A DNA stretch of 64,000 nucleotides from Streptomyces luomodiensis (GTDB lineage: Bacteria > Actinomycetota > Actinomycetes > Streptomycetales > Streptomycetaceae). Positions within the stretch are counted from its first letter, which is position 1. Each line of letters starts with the position of its first letter. The DNA is taken from positions 6,324,001 to 6,388,000 of the forward strand of contig NZ_CP117522.1 in the NCBI RefSeq assembly GCF_031679605.1, written 5' to 3'. Shown one piece after another: positions 51,225 to 59,244 of the stretch. The translations under genes and the position numbers were made by a program. Below the pieces are notes generated by a model that had not been told where the DNA came from, made no database searches, and worked only from the letters and a program-made list of their open reading frames with translations.

Positions 51225-52259
51225 ATGTCTTCGACCGAGCCGCCGGAAGCCCGCCTCGTCGCGGCGGTCCCGCCCGCGAGGCCCGTGCGGGTCGGAGCGG
51301 GTGAGAAGCTGCGGACCGCCTCCCTGTCGGGGCTCACGATGACCGTAAGGTGCCGTCCGCCGTCGGCCTCCGGGCTGCCGCCCGCCCTCTTCGTCCACGG
51401 CCTCGGCGGCTCCTCGCAGAACTGGTCCGCGCTCATGGAGCGGCTCGCCGACCGGGTCGAGGGCGAGGCACTCGACCTCCCCGGCTTCGGCGACTCCCCG
51501 CCGCCGGACGACGGCGACTACTCCATAACCGGCCATGCCCGCGCCGTGATCCGCTACCTCGACGCCTACGACCGCGGGCCCGTCCATCTGGTCGGCAACT
51601 CGATGGGCGGCGCGATCACCACGCGCGTCGCGGCGGTGCGGCCCGATCTGGTGCGCACCCTCACCCTGGTCTCGCCCGCGCTGCCCGAGCTGCGCCCGCA
51701 GCGCACCGCGGTGCCCACCGCGATGCTCGCGGTGCCCGGGGTGACCCGTCTGTTCACACGCTTGACCAAGGACTGGGACGCGGAGCGGCGCACCCGCGAA
51801 GTGATGATGCTCACCTATGGCGACCCCGCGCTGGTCGGCCAGGAGGACTTCGCCTACGCGGTGGAGGAGTTCGAGCGCCGGCTCGCCCTTCCGTACTTCT
51901 GGGACGCGCTCAGCCGCTCGGCGCGCGGTGTCGTCGACTCGTACACCCTGGGCGGCCAGCACTCCCTGTGGCGGCAGGCCGAGCGGGTGCTCGCCCCGAC
52001 GCTGCTCGTCTACGGCGGCCGCGACCAGCTGGTGTCCATCAGGATGGCGCAACGGGCGAACGCCGCCTTCCGCGACTCGCGTCTGCTGACGCTGTTGGAC
52101 GCCGGGCATGTCGCGATGATGGAGTATCCCGAGGCGGTGGCGCGCGGGATGCGCGAGCTGCTCGATGAGGTTGACGGACGAGATGACCGGGACAGCCGGG
52201 AGGCACGGGGGGCCGTACCGGTGTCCGAAACGGACGGGAGCGGTGCGGCGCGTGGGTAA
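51225..52259 (+). CDS. Alpha/beta fold hydrolase
   Basis: 344 residues. HGLGGSSQNW (oxyanion), nucleophile in LVGNSMGGAI, aspartate in VYGGRDQLVS, histidine in LDAGHVAMM. C-terminal 25 residues are polar and disordered. Cytoplasmic; substrate unknown, related to C-C hydrolases and esterases. TAACAT lies 6 nt upstream of the ATG and no ribosome site is present (leaderless). The stop overlaps the DUF3152 start by 8 nt, indicating coupling. Confidence 0.88.
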   Translation: MSSTEPPEARLVAAVPPARPVRVGAGEKLRTASLSGLTMTVRCRPPSASGLPPALFVHGLGGSSQNWSALMERLADRVEGEALDLPGFGDSPPPDDGDYSITGHARAVIRYLDAYDRGPVHLVGNSMGGAITTRVAAVRPDLVRTLTLVSPALPELRPQRTAVPTAMLAVPGVTRLFTRLTKDWDAERRTREVMMLTYGDPALVGQEDFAYAVEEFERRLALPYFWDALSRSARGVVDSYTLGGQHSLWRQAERVLAPTLLVYGGRDQLVSIRMAQRANAAFRDSRLLTLLDAGHVAMMEYPEAVARGMRELLDEVDGRDDRDSREARGAVPVSETDGSGAARG

Positions 52260-53787
52260 GCACAGCGCACGTGGCAGCCAGGAGGACCGGGAGCGCCGGT
52301 CCGCCGCGGCGGGCTCCGGCCAGGGACACGGTTCGGGCCCGGAGTTCGTCGAGCACGCCGCGCCCGGCGTGCTCGGCGCGGCACCCGTGGTGGACGACGG
52401 ACCGGGGACCGGGCGCCGTCGCCGCACGGTCCCGAGGCCCACGGCGGCCGCAGACCCCGGTGTGACCCCGCCGCAGGGCGTGCCGAGGCTGCCGTACGGA
52501 GCGGGCGGGCCGGCGGTGCGTGGCGGACATCCGGAGCAGCGCGAAGCGGGCGGCGCCTGGGGCGACTTCCGGGGCCGCGGCCCCGGAGGCCCGGGAAGCG
52601 GTCCTGGCGGTCCCGGCGGGGCCAGCGGCCCCAGCGGTCAGCGGCCTCCCCACGGCATGCGCACCATGAAGCCGCCGCAGCGCCCGACGACGGGCGGCAC
52701 GGGCGGGGTGGCCGGTCTGATGCCCGGTCCGCGCAAGGAGTACATCGAGGCGTTCGACGCCCCCGACGCCCGGGACGGCGACGGCGAGGACGTCTTCGCC
52801 GCCGGGGGGCCGGGCGGAGTGCCCCCGCAGCGGCGTACGCAGCGTGAGACCGGCCCCTCCGACGGGGCCGGCGGTGGCTCGGGCGACGGCGGGGGCGGGT
52901 CGGGTGACGACGGTAAGGGGGCCGCGGGCAAGGGCGCGCGCGGTGCCGCCAAGGGCGGTAAGGGGCGCACGTTCACCGGTGTCGCCGCCGCGGCCGTGAC
53001 CACCGTGCTGGCCGTCGTGGTGGCCGGGCAGGTCGCGAGCGGACCGCACAGCGGCGGTAAGGCGCAGGCCCAGGGCGGCACGGAGCACGGTGACGACACC
53101 GCCGCCCGTGGCGCCCACGACTCCAATGCCGACGACGGCCGCGGGGCGGCGAGTTCCGCGCGCCCGGCCGCTCCCGCCACCTACGAGGAGAAGATGGCGG
53201 CCGTCTATCCGCTCGACGCCGACCTGCGCGGCTCCGGTGCCTTCCAGACCATCGGCGGGCACGACAAGGCGCCCGGCCGGGGCCAGGTGCTGCGCTACCG
53301 CGTCGATGTGGAGAAGGGGCTGCCGCTCGACGGCGAGCTGTTCGCCGAGGCCGTGCAGAAGACGCTGAACGACGACCGCAGTTGGGCGCACGGCGGCGTT
53401 CGCACCTTCGAGCGGGTCTCGTCCGGGCACGCGGACTTCATCATCACCCTGGCGAGCCCCGGGACCACGGCGGCGTGGTGCGCCAAGTCGGGCCTCGACA
53501 CCACCGAGGACAACGTCTCGTGCGACTCGGCGGCGACCGAGCGCGTCATGATCAACGCCTATCGGTGGGCGCGGGGCGCGAAGACCTTCGGCGACGACAA
53601 GATGTACTCGTACCGCCAGATGCTCATCAACCACGAGGTCGGCCACCGTCTCGGCCACAACCACGAGATCTGCTCCGAGCAGGGCGCGCTCGCGCCGGTG
53701 ATGATGCAGCAGACCAAGTTCCTGACGACCGACGGCGTCACCTGCCGCCCCAACGCCTGGCCGTTCCCCAAGGGCTCCAAGGGCTGA
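52252..53787 (+). CDS. DUF3152 protein, membrane-anchored, metzincin-like HExxHxxGxxH motif
   Basis: 511 residues from the GTG at 52252. The N-terminal half is Gly/Pro-rich and disordered. A membrane helix at about 243-262 (GVAAAAVTTVLAVVVAGQVA) anchors the extracytoplasmic DUF3152 domain at residues 310-511. The domain ends with HEVGHRLGHNHE, which fits the metzincin zinc motif HExxHxxGxxH exactly. So a secreted or anchored zinc peptidase is likely. Rv3207c is the mycobacterial counterpart. A hairpin follows. Confidence 0.9.
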   Translation: MGKHSARGSQEDRERRSAAAGSGQGHGSGPEFVEHAAPGVLGAAPVVDDGPGTGRRRRTVPRPTAAADPGVTPPQGVPRLPYGAGGPAVRGGHPEQREAGGAWGDFRGRGPGGPGSGPGGPGGASGPSGQRPPHGMRTMKPPQRPTTGGTGGVAGLMPGPRKEYIEAFDAPDARDGDGEDVFAAGGPGGVPPQRRTQRETGPSDGAGGGSGDGGGGSGDDGKGAAGKGARGAAKGGKGRTFTGVAAAAVTTVLAVVVAGQVASGPHSGGKAQAQGGTEHGDDTAARGAHDSNADDGRGAASSARPAAPATYEEKMAAVYPLDADLRGSGAFQTIGGHDKAPGRGQVLRYRVDVEKGLPLDGELFAEAVQKTLNDDRSWAHGGVRTFERVSSGHADFIITLASPGTTAAWCAKSGLDTTEDNVSCDSAATERVMINAYRWARGAKTFGDDKMYSYRQMLINHEVGHRLGHNHEICSEQGALAPVMMQQTKFLTTDGVTCRPNAWPFPKGSKG

Positions 53788-53862
53788 CGGCCGCCGGCCG
53801 GCCCCTATAGCGCGCCGCAACGCCTGAGATCCCGATAGGTCACGTGCGTTCACCCCTTCCGG

Positions 53863-53892
53863 TGGTGCGACGGACAACCGTCCGTCGCGCCA
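53863..53892 (+). terminator. 13-bp hairpin downstream of the DUF3152 gene
   Basis: 53863-53875 pairs with 53880-53892 (one G-T) around a 4-nt loop (AACC). It separates DUF3152 from the glycosyltransferase operon. No T-tract. Confidence 0.72.
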
Positions 53893-53991
53893 TGGCCATA
53901 CGCGCATAACGTGCTCCCGCTGCCTGACGGCGGCCGCCGCCGGTGAGGGCGGCGGGACGAACGGCCCGTTTGGGAGATCGGGGGTGCGCTC

Positions 53992-55899
53992 ATGCGCGTG
54001 GGACTGCTTACGGAGGGTGGTTATCCGTATGCGACCGGTGATGCCCGGGTGTGGTGCGACCGGCTGGTGCGCGGGCTCGCCCAGCACGAGTTCGAGGTGT
54101 ACGCGCTCAGCCGCGGTCCCGGTCAGCGGGCCGGGGACTGGGGCGATCTGCCGCGGCACGTCAGCCGGGTGCGCACCGCGCCGCTGTGGGGCGAACCGGA
54201 GCGCCGCCGCGGCGGCCGGGGCGGCCGTCGGCAGCGGCGGCGGTTCGCCGAGCACTTCGGGGAGCTGGCGGCGGCGATCAGCGTGCCTTACGGTTCCGGC
54301 GCGCCCCATGGCTCCGGTGTGTCCCATGGCTCCGGCGCGTCCGGCCGCCGCACGGCCCTGGCGGACCGTTTCGCCCACGGTCTCTACGGCCTCGCCGAAC
54401 TGGCCGCGGAGTACGGCGGACTGCCCGCCGCCCTCCGCTCCGAGGACGCCGTAAGGACGCTGGAGCGGGCGTGCCACACCACCGGGGCGCCGCACGGCGC
54501 CCATCAGGCGCGGGTCGCCGATCTGCTGATCGTGACCGAGGCGCTGGAGCGTGCGCTGCGCCCGCTGTCGCTCGACTGGTACGGCGGCTCCGCCGGCGAC
54601 CCGGGGCTGTCCGGGGCCGATCTGTGCCATGTGGCGACCGGCGGCGCGGCCGTGCTCCCCGGGCTGCTGGCCAAGCGCCGCTTCGGCACACCGCTGCTGC
54701 TCACCGAGTACGGCGTACGGCTGCGCGAGCGCTATCTGGCGGGGGCGGCCGACGCGGCGGCCGGCCGGCCGCCCTCCGGGCCGGCACGGACCCTGCTGGC
54801 CGCGTTCCACGGCCGGCTGGCCGCCGAGGCGTACGCACGGGCGGACCTGATCACCCCCGGCAACACCCATGCGCGCCGCTGGCAGGAGCGGTGCGGCGCC
54901 GACCGGGAGCGGCTGCGCACCGTCTATCCGGGCATGGACGCCACCCGCTTCGCGGAGGTCGGCGAGCAGGGCGCGGCCCAGGCCGGCGGGGACGACCGGG
55001 CGCTGGTCTGGGTGGGCCGGATCGAGCCCGCCAAGGACGTCATCGCCCTGCTGCACGCCTTCGCCGAGGTGCGCCGATGGCAGCCGGACGCACGGCTGAG
55101 GATCATCGAGACCCGGCGCGGCGAGGGCCCGGAGGCGGACGGCTATCCGGCTCACTGCCGGGCGCTCGCCGACCATCTCTTCCCCGACGAGGCGGCGGAC
55201 GCCCACTCCGCCGGGGACAACCCGGTCTCCTTCGAACGGCTCGGCGAGCCCGAGGTGCCGACACTGGCCGACGCCTATGCGGCGGGCGGCGTGGTGGTGC
55301 TCTCCAGCGTGGTGGAGGGCTTTCCGGTCGGGCTGGTCGAGGCGATGCTCTGCGCACGGGCCACGGTGTCCACGGATGTGGGCGCGGTGTGCGAGGTCAT
55401 CGGCGGCACCGGTCTCGTGGTGCCCCCGCGCAACCCCCGGGCGCTCGCGGACGCGTGCCTGGCGCTGCTGGGCGACCCCGAGCGCTGTGCGCGCCTGGGC
55501 GCCGCCGCGCGCGCCCGTGCGCTGGAGCTGTTCACCGTCGAGCAGAACGTCGCGGCCTTCCGCGGCATCTATCTGGAGCTGATGTCGCACTGCCCGGTGC
55601 GGCGCGACGAGGTCGGCGAGGGCGGTGGGCCGCTGCCCTTCGCCCGTCCCGCCGAGGCCCATGTCCCGGGGCGCTGGACCGCGGGCCGCGACGGCGGCCG
55701 CCTCGGCCACTGGCGGCCCGGCCCGGCGGCACCCCGCCCCGCCTCGGAGCACACCCCCGCCTCGGAGCACGCCCCCGCCTCGGAGCACGCCCCCGCCTCG
55801 GAGCACGCCTCCGCCCTGGAGCACTCCCCCGTCTGGGCCGACCCACCGCCGCCCGAGCCGCTGGGCGTGGGTCCGCGGCCGTCCGAGGAGGGCGCATGA
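53992..55899 (+). CDS. DUF3492/GT4 family glycosyltransferase (PelF-like)
   Basis: 635 residues. N-terminal MRVGLLTEGGYPY...DARVWCDRLVRGL is typical of DUF3492, the N-terminal part of PelF-type GT-B glycosyltransferases. The C-terminal GT4 domain has WVGRIEPAKDV and the ExxxxxxxE motif VEGFPVGLVEAM (about residue 445). The last 80 residues are low complexity with SEHAPA repeats. PelF uses UDP-sugars to make the Pel exopolysaccharide. First gene of a coupled operon: its stop overlaps the next start by 4 nt. Confidence 0.85.
   Translation: MRVGLLTEGGYPYATGDARVWCDRLVRGLAQHEFEVYALSRGPGQRAGDWGDLPRHVSRVRTAPLWGEPERRRGGRGGRRQRRRFAEHFGELAAAISVPYGSGAPHGSGVSHGSGASGRRTALADRFAHGLYGLAELAAEYGGLPAALRSEDAVRTLERACHTTGAPHGAHQARVADLLIVTEALERALRPLSLDWYGGSAGDPGLSGADLCHVATGGAAVLPGLLAKRRFGTPLLLTEYGVRLRERYLAGAADAAAGRPPSGPARTLLAAFHGRLAAEAYARADLITPGNTHARRWQERCGADRERLRTVYPGMDATRFAEVGEQGAAQAGGDDRALVWVGRIEPAKDVIALLHAFAEVRRWQPDARLRIIETRRGEGPEADGYPAHCRALADHLFPDEAADAHSAGDNPVSFERLGEPEVPTLADAYAAGGVVVLSSVVEGFPVGLVEAMLCARATVSTDVGAVCEVIGGTGLVVPPRNPRALADACLALLGDPERCARLGAAARARALELFTVEQNVAAFRGIYLELMSHCPVRRDEVGEGGGPLPFARPAEAHVPGRWTAGRDGGRLGHWRPGPAAPRPASEHTPASEHAPASEHAPASEHASALEHSPVWADPPPPEPLGVGPRPSEEGA
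55740..55825. repeat. In-frame 18-bp repeats encoding ASEHAP units
   Basis: Four to five near-identical copies at the end of the glycosyltransferase gene, encoding (AP)ASEH units. The region is likely disordered and may vary in length between strains. Confidence 0.75.
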
Positions 55900-57221
55900 C
55901 CAGACCTCCCCGGTGGGACGGCCCGCTCGGTCCGGCCTCCTCCGATCGCGATCGGGCCCTGGCCGCCCTGGCCGGGTCCCGGGTGCCGGTCTCCCGGCGG
56001 CCGGACGAGACGTCTCCGCGCACCGGCGCCGGGACGGGGCGGGGAAAGGGGCGGCGGGGGCCGGCCGATCCGGTGCGGGCGCTGATGCACCGGCACCATG
56101 ACCTGTGCGCCCGCGCCGTCGATCCGCTGGAGATCGCCGCCGGGCTGGAGGCCCTCGGTGTGACGGACCGCACCGCCGCCCGCTTCCGGCATCGCGATGT
56201 CTTCTCGCTCGCCGAGGAGCTGTACGCCCGGGTGCCGCGCACCGAGGAGCCCGCGCCTCCGGCCGCCCCCGCGCCCGGCCGCGCGCTGGGGGCGCGGATG
56301 GCGCTCGGGGCGCTGTGGCTGCTGCCGGGGGCGCTGTGCGCGGCGACCGCCTTCGGCGCCCTCCGCGCCGGTGCCGCCCGTAAGGACGCCGTCGCGGGCC
56401 TCGCCCTGGGCGCGTTCGGCGCGGCGCTGGTGATCGTCGCCCTGTGGCTGTGTCTGAGCCGTGGCCCCCTCCGCGTCCGGGGGAGCGGGCTCGGGGGCCG
56501 TATCGGGCACGCCCTGTGCGTCGGCTGGCTCCTGGGTTACGCCGCCGTCGGGGACCGGCTGCTCGCCGGGGTGCTCGACGGACGCCGTCCTGACGGAGCG
56601 GCGCCCGCGGCCGAGGCCGCAGTCGTCCTCGGCCTGGCGGTGGCGCCCGCCGCGGGGTGCGCTCGCTGGTTCGCCGTAAGGGCGCGCCGAAGGCTGACGG
56701 CCAGCCGTGGGCTGGAGGAGTTCGCGGCGGGGATGCGCCCGCTGTTCGCGGGCGTGGTGACGGCCTTCCTCTGCGGTGTGCCGGCCCTGGTGCTCGCGGC
56801 CCGGCTCACGGTGCCCGGATCACCTCCGGCCGTCACGCCTCCCACGGCGGCCGAGGCGGCCGCCATGGCGCTCTGCGGACTGCTGTTCCTCGCGCGGCTG
56901 CTCGCCGTCCACGGCTTCCGCGGGGCCGCGCTCTTCGGCCTCGCCCTGGCCTGCGCGGTGCAGGCCGCGGCCCTGGCGACGGCCGCGGCCGCCCGGCTGC
57001 CGGGTGCCGCACCGCTCGGTGCGCCCGTGGCACGGCTGACCGCCGCCCAGGGCGCGGCCGCCGTCCCCGCGGCCGCCTGCGGCGCCGCCGCGCTCGCCCT
57101 GCTGGTGTACGCCTTCGGCGCGCTCTGCCGCGCCTCCGCCCACGGCGGCCCCGGCGACCGGGCCGCCCGGACCACCGGTACCGCGCGCACTGCCCGTACC
57201 GCCCCGAATCGCGCCCCGTAA
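55896..57221 (+). CDS. Multi-pass membrane protein of the glycosyltransferase operon
   Basis: 441 residues. A cytoplasmic N-terminal region of about 120 residues (with HRHHDLCARAVDPLEIAAGLEALGV) precedes about eight membrane helices (from ALGALWLLPGALCAATAFGAL near 135 to the C-terminal AAALALLVYAFGAL). The start overlaps the glycosyltransferase stop (ATGA) and has GAGGAGG upstream. No family recognised; with fewer helices than PelG (12) it is not a clear PelG. May be a polymer export or anchoring component. Confidence 0.78.
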   Translation: MTRPPRWDGPLGPASSDRDRALAALAGSRVPVSRRPDETSPRTGAGTGRGKGRRGPADPVRALMHRHHDLCARAVDPLEIAAGLEALGVTDRTAARFRHRDVFSLAEELYARVPRTEEPAPPAAPAPGRALGARMALGALWLLPGALCAATAFGALRAGAARKDAVAGLALGAFGAALVIVALWLCLSRGPLRVRGSGLGGRIGHALCVGWLLGYAAVGDRLLAGVLDGRRPDGAAPAAEAAVVLGLAVAPAAGCARWFAVRARRRLTASRGLEEFAAGMRPLFAGVVTAFLCGVPALVLAARLTVPGSPPAVTPPTAAEAAAMALCGLLFLARLLAVHGFRGAALFGLALACAVQAAALATAAAARLPGAAPLGAPVARLTAAQGAAAVPAAACGAAALALLVYAFGALCRASAHGGPGDRAARTTGTARTARTAPNRAP

Positions 57222-57289
57222 GGCGCCCACCGAACCCGCCACCCCCCGTCCTTCCCTGATGAGTCCGTAATGAGTCGAGGAGCAACCAC

Positions 57290-57343
57290 ATGAGCTGCGA
57301 CATGACCGATCAGCGCGCCGGTACGGGGAGGCGCGACCGATGA
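57290..57343 (+). CDS. Candidate 17-codon leader peptide overlapping the epimerase start
   Basis: ATG at 57290 with GAGGAG 6 nt upstream encodes MSCDMTDQRAGTGRRDR. Its TGA stop (57341-57343) overlaps the epimerase ATG at 57340. This geometry suits translational coupling. Too short to judge from composition. Confidence 0.45.
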   Translation: MSCDMTDQRAGTGRRDR

Positions 57344-58404
57344 GAGTCCTGTTGCTCGGATCCGGCGGATTTCTCGGCCGCTATGTGGCCGAACACCTGC
57401 TCGCCGACCCCGCCGTCCAGCTCACCGCGCTCGGCCGCGGCGATGACGCCGATGTGCGGTTCGACCTCTCCAACGGCAGCCCCGGCGCGCTCACCCGCTT
57501 CCTCAACGCGGTCCACCCCGGTGTCGTGATCAACTGCGCCGGGGCGACCCGCGGCGGGGCGCGCGAGCTCACCCGGCACAACACCGTCGCCGTCGCGACC
57601 GTCTGCGAGTCGCTGCGCCGCAGCGGCTGTGGCGCCCGTCTGGTCCAGATCGGCTGCTCCTCGGAGTACGGGCCCTCGCAGCCCGGCTCCTCGACCGCCG
57701 AGGACGCCGTGCCGCGCCCCGGCGGTCCGTACGGCGTGAGCAAGCTCGCCGCGACCGAGCTGGTGCTGGGCTCCGGGCTGGACGCGGTGGTGCTGCGGGT
57801 CTTCTCACCCGTGGGGCCCGGCACCCCGGCCGGTTCGCCGCTGGGCCGGCTCGCGGAGGCGATGCGGCGCGCGATGCAGTCCGGGGAGAGCGAGCTCAAG
57901 CTGAGCGGCCTCGGTGTGCAGCGCGACTTCGTGGACGTACGGGACGTGGCGCGGGCGGTCCACGCGGCCTCGCTGTCGGCCGCGCAGGGCGTGGTCAACA
58001 TCGGCAGCGGGCGCGCGGTGAGACTCCGCGAGGCGGCCTCCGTGCTCGCCCGGGTCGCGGGCTTCGGCGGCGCCCTGCACGAGATCGACAGCCCGCCGGG
58101 GCGCGGGGGAGGGCAGCACGTCCCAGCCGCCGCCGGGCATGTCCCGGCGCCCGCCCACGCCCATGGCATGGCGCACGCCCACGCCACCGCCCACGGCCCC
58201 GCGTCCGCCCATGCCTCGGCGGCGGTTGAGCACGGCGGCTCCGGAGGCGTCGGCGGCGCGACCACCTACCCCTATCCGGACGGCTGCGGCAGCTGGCAGC
58301 AGGCCGATGTGCGCACCGCCCGCGACCGGCTCGGCTGGCGCTCCAGGATTCCGCTGGAGGAGTCGCTCGCCGACATCTGGATGGAGGCGGCATGTCGCAT
58401 CTGA
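57340..58404 (+). CDS. NAD-dependent epimerase/dehydratase (sugar nucleotide type)
   Basis: 354 residues. N-terminal Rossmann GSGGFLG (residues 7-13), catalytic YxxxK (PYGVSKLAATE) and NIGSGRAV near the C-terminal half. It likely interconverts UDP-hexose or UDP-HexNAc epimers (GalE-like) to supply the glycosyltransferase. A His/Ala-rich insertion (about residues 264-302) is unusual. ATG follows GGGGAGGCG. The stop lies inside the next gene (13-nt overlap). Confidence 0.85.
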   Translation: MRVLLLGSGGFLGRYVAEHLLADPAVQLTALGRGDDADVRFDLSNGSPGALTRFLNAVHPGVVINCAGATRGGARELTRHNTVAVATVCESLRRSGCGARLVQIGCSSEYGPSQPGSSTAEDAVPRPGGPYGVSKLAATELVLGSGLDAVVLRVFSPVGPGTPAGSPLGRLAEAMRRAMQSGESELKLSGLGVQRDFVDVRDVARAVHAASLSAAQGVVNIGSGRAVRLREAASVLARVAGFGGALHEIDSPPGRGGGQHVPAAAGHVPAPAHAHGMAHAHATAHGPASAHASAAVEHGGSGGVGGATTYPYPDGCGSWQQADVRTARDRLGWRSRIPLEESLADIWMEAACRI

Positions 58405-59159
58405 TCCCCACAGGTCCCCGGCGCGACGTCCCGGCCACCGCCGCCCGGCTGGGCTTCGGCGTGCCCGGCTACGCCCACCCCCTGGTCGCGCCCACCGAAT
58501 GGGCCGAGCTCGCCCGCCCCGGAGCGCCCCTGCACTGGGCGGTCCTCGATGTCGCGCGCGGTCCCGGCGCGCGCCGGGACCCGCACTGCCTCACGGCGGC
58601 GGCCCGGCTGCGCGCCGCGGGCGTGCGGGTGCTGGGCCACCTCGACCTGAGGTGCGGCACCCGCCCGTTCGGCGAGCTGATCAGTGACGCGAACCACTTC
58701 CTGGACTGGTACCGGGTCGACGGCTTCTGTCTGGACCGCTGCCCGGTGGACCGCCCCGGTCTGCCGGACGTCCGCCGTACGGCGACCACGCTGCGCGCGC
58801 TGCTGGGCGGGGCGTATCTGGTGCTCGGCCAGGGCGTCCATCCGCATGAGGGCTATATGGAGCTCGCCGATCAGCTGGTGACCTTCCGGGGCCCGTGGGC
58901 CGACTACCGTTGGTCCCAGGCGGCCGAGTGGACGGCCGGATACCCGCCCGAACGGTTCTGTCACCAGGTGCACGGCGTCCCCCGCCGGCACCTGGAGGAG
59001 GCGTTGCGGATCGCCCGCTGGCAGGGCGCGGGCACGGTCTACTTCACCGACCGGATGGCCCGTCCGGAGGGACGGACCCGTGCCGAGTCCCCCTGGGAGG
59101 CCCTGCCCGGCTACTGGGACGAAATCGTCTCGCGACTCGGACCACGTGTCATGGAATGA
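58392..59159 (+). CDS. Spherulin-4 family protein (GH135-like)
   Basis: 255 residues. Pattern: GFGVPGYAHPL, VLDVARGPG, LGHLDLRCGTRPFGELISDANHFLDWYRVDGFCLD, VLGQGVHPHEGY. This is the TIM-barrel pattern of spherulation-specific family 4 proteins. Characterised members (fungal Sph3) hydrolyse galactosaminogalactan. The catalytic-region aspartate is present in VDGFCLDRC. No signal peptide seen, so it may act in the cytoplasm or need a non-classical route. It overlaps the epimerase stop by 13 nt. Confidence 0.8.
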   Translation: MSHLIPTGPRRDVPATAARLGFGVPGYAHPLVAPTEWAELARPGAPLHWAVLDVARGPGARRDPHCLTAAARLRAAGVRVLGHLDLRCGTRPFGELISDANHFLDWYRVDGFCLDRCPVDRPGLPDVRRTATTLRALLGGAYLVLGQGVHPHEGYMELADQLVTFRGPWADYRWSQAAEWTAGYPPERFCHQVHGVPRRHLEEALRIARWQGAGTVYFTDRMARPEGRTRAESPWEALPGYWDEIVSRLGPRVME

Positions 59160-59188
59160 GATGGAGCGTGGCAGTGTTACGAGAAGAA

Positions 59189-59217
59189 AACCTCCCCGCT
59201 CACGCGGGGGTGAACCG
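59189..59217 (+). repeat. Solitary type I-E CRISPR-repeat-like sequence
   Basis: The 29-bp stretch has the layout of type I-E repeats: CCTCCCCGC, four-base loop, GCGGGGG, then TGAACCG. The stem is CCCCGC/GCGGGG. Only one copy is present, with no spacer-repeat continuation. It lies in the leader of moeZ, 27 nt before the GTG. Confidence 0.5.
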
Positions 59218-59244
59218 TCTGCTCCCTCCCCTTACGGAGTCCCC

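Noticed and set aside
52039..55824. Minus-strand open frame of about 1260 codons
   Set aside because: It is antisense to the DUF3152 and PelF-like genes and arises from GC bias; no motif or ribosome site.
59189..59217. CRISPR array
   Set aside because: Only one repeat-like unit, no spacers, no second repeat and no cas gene in the window.
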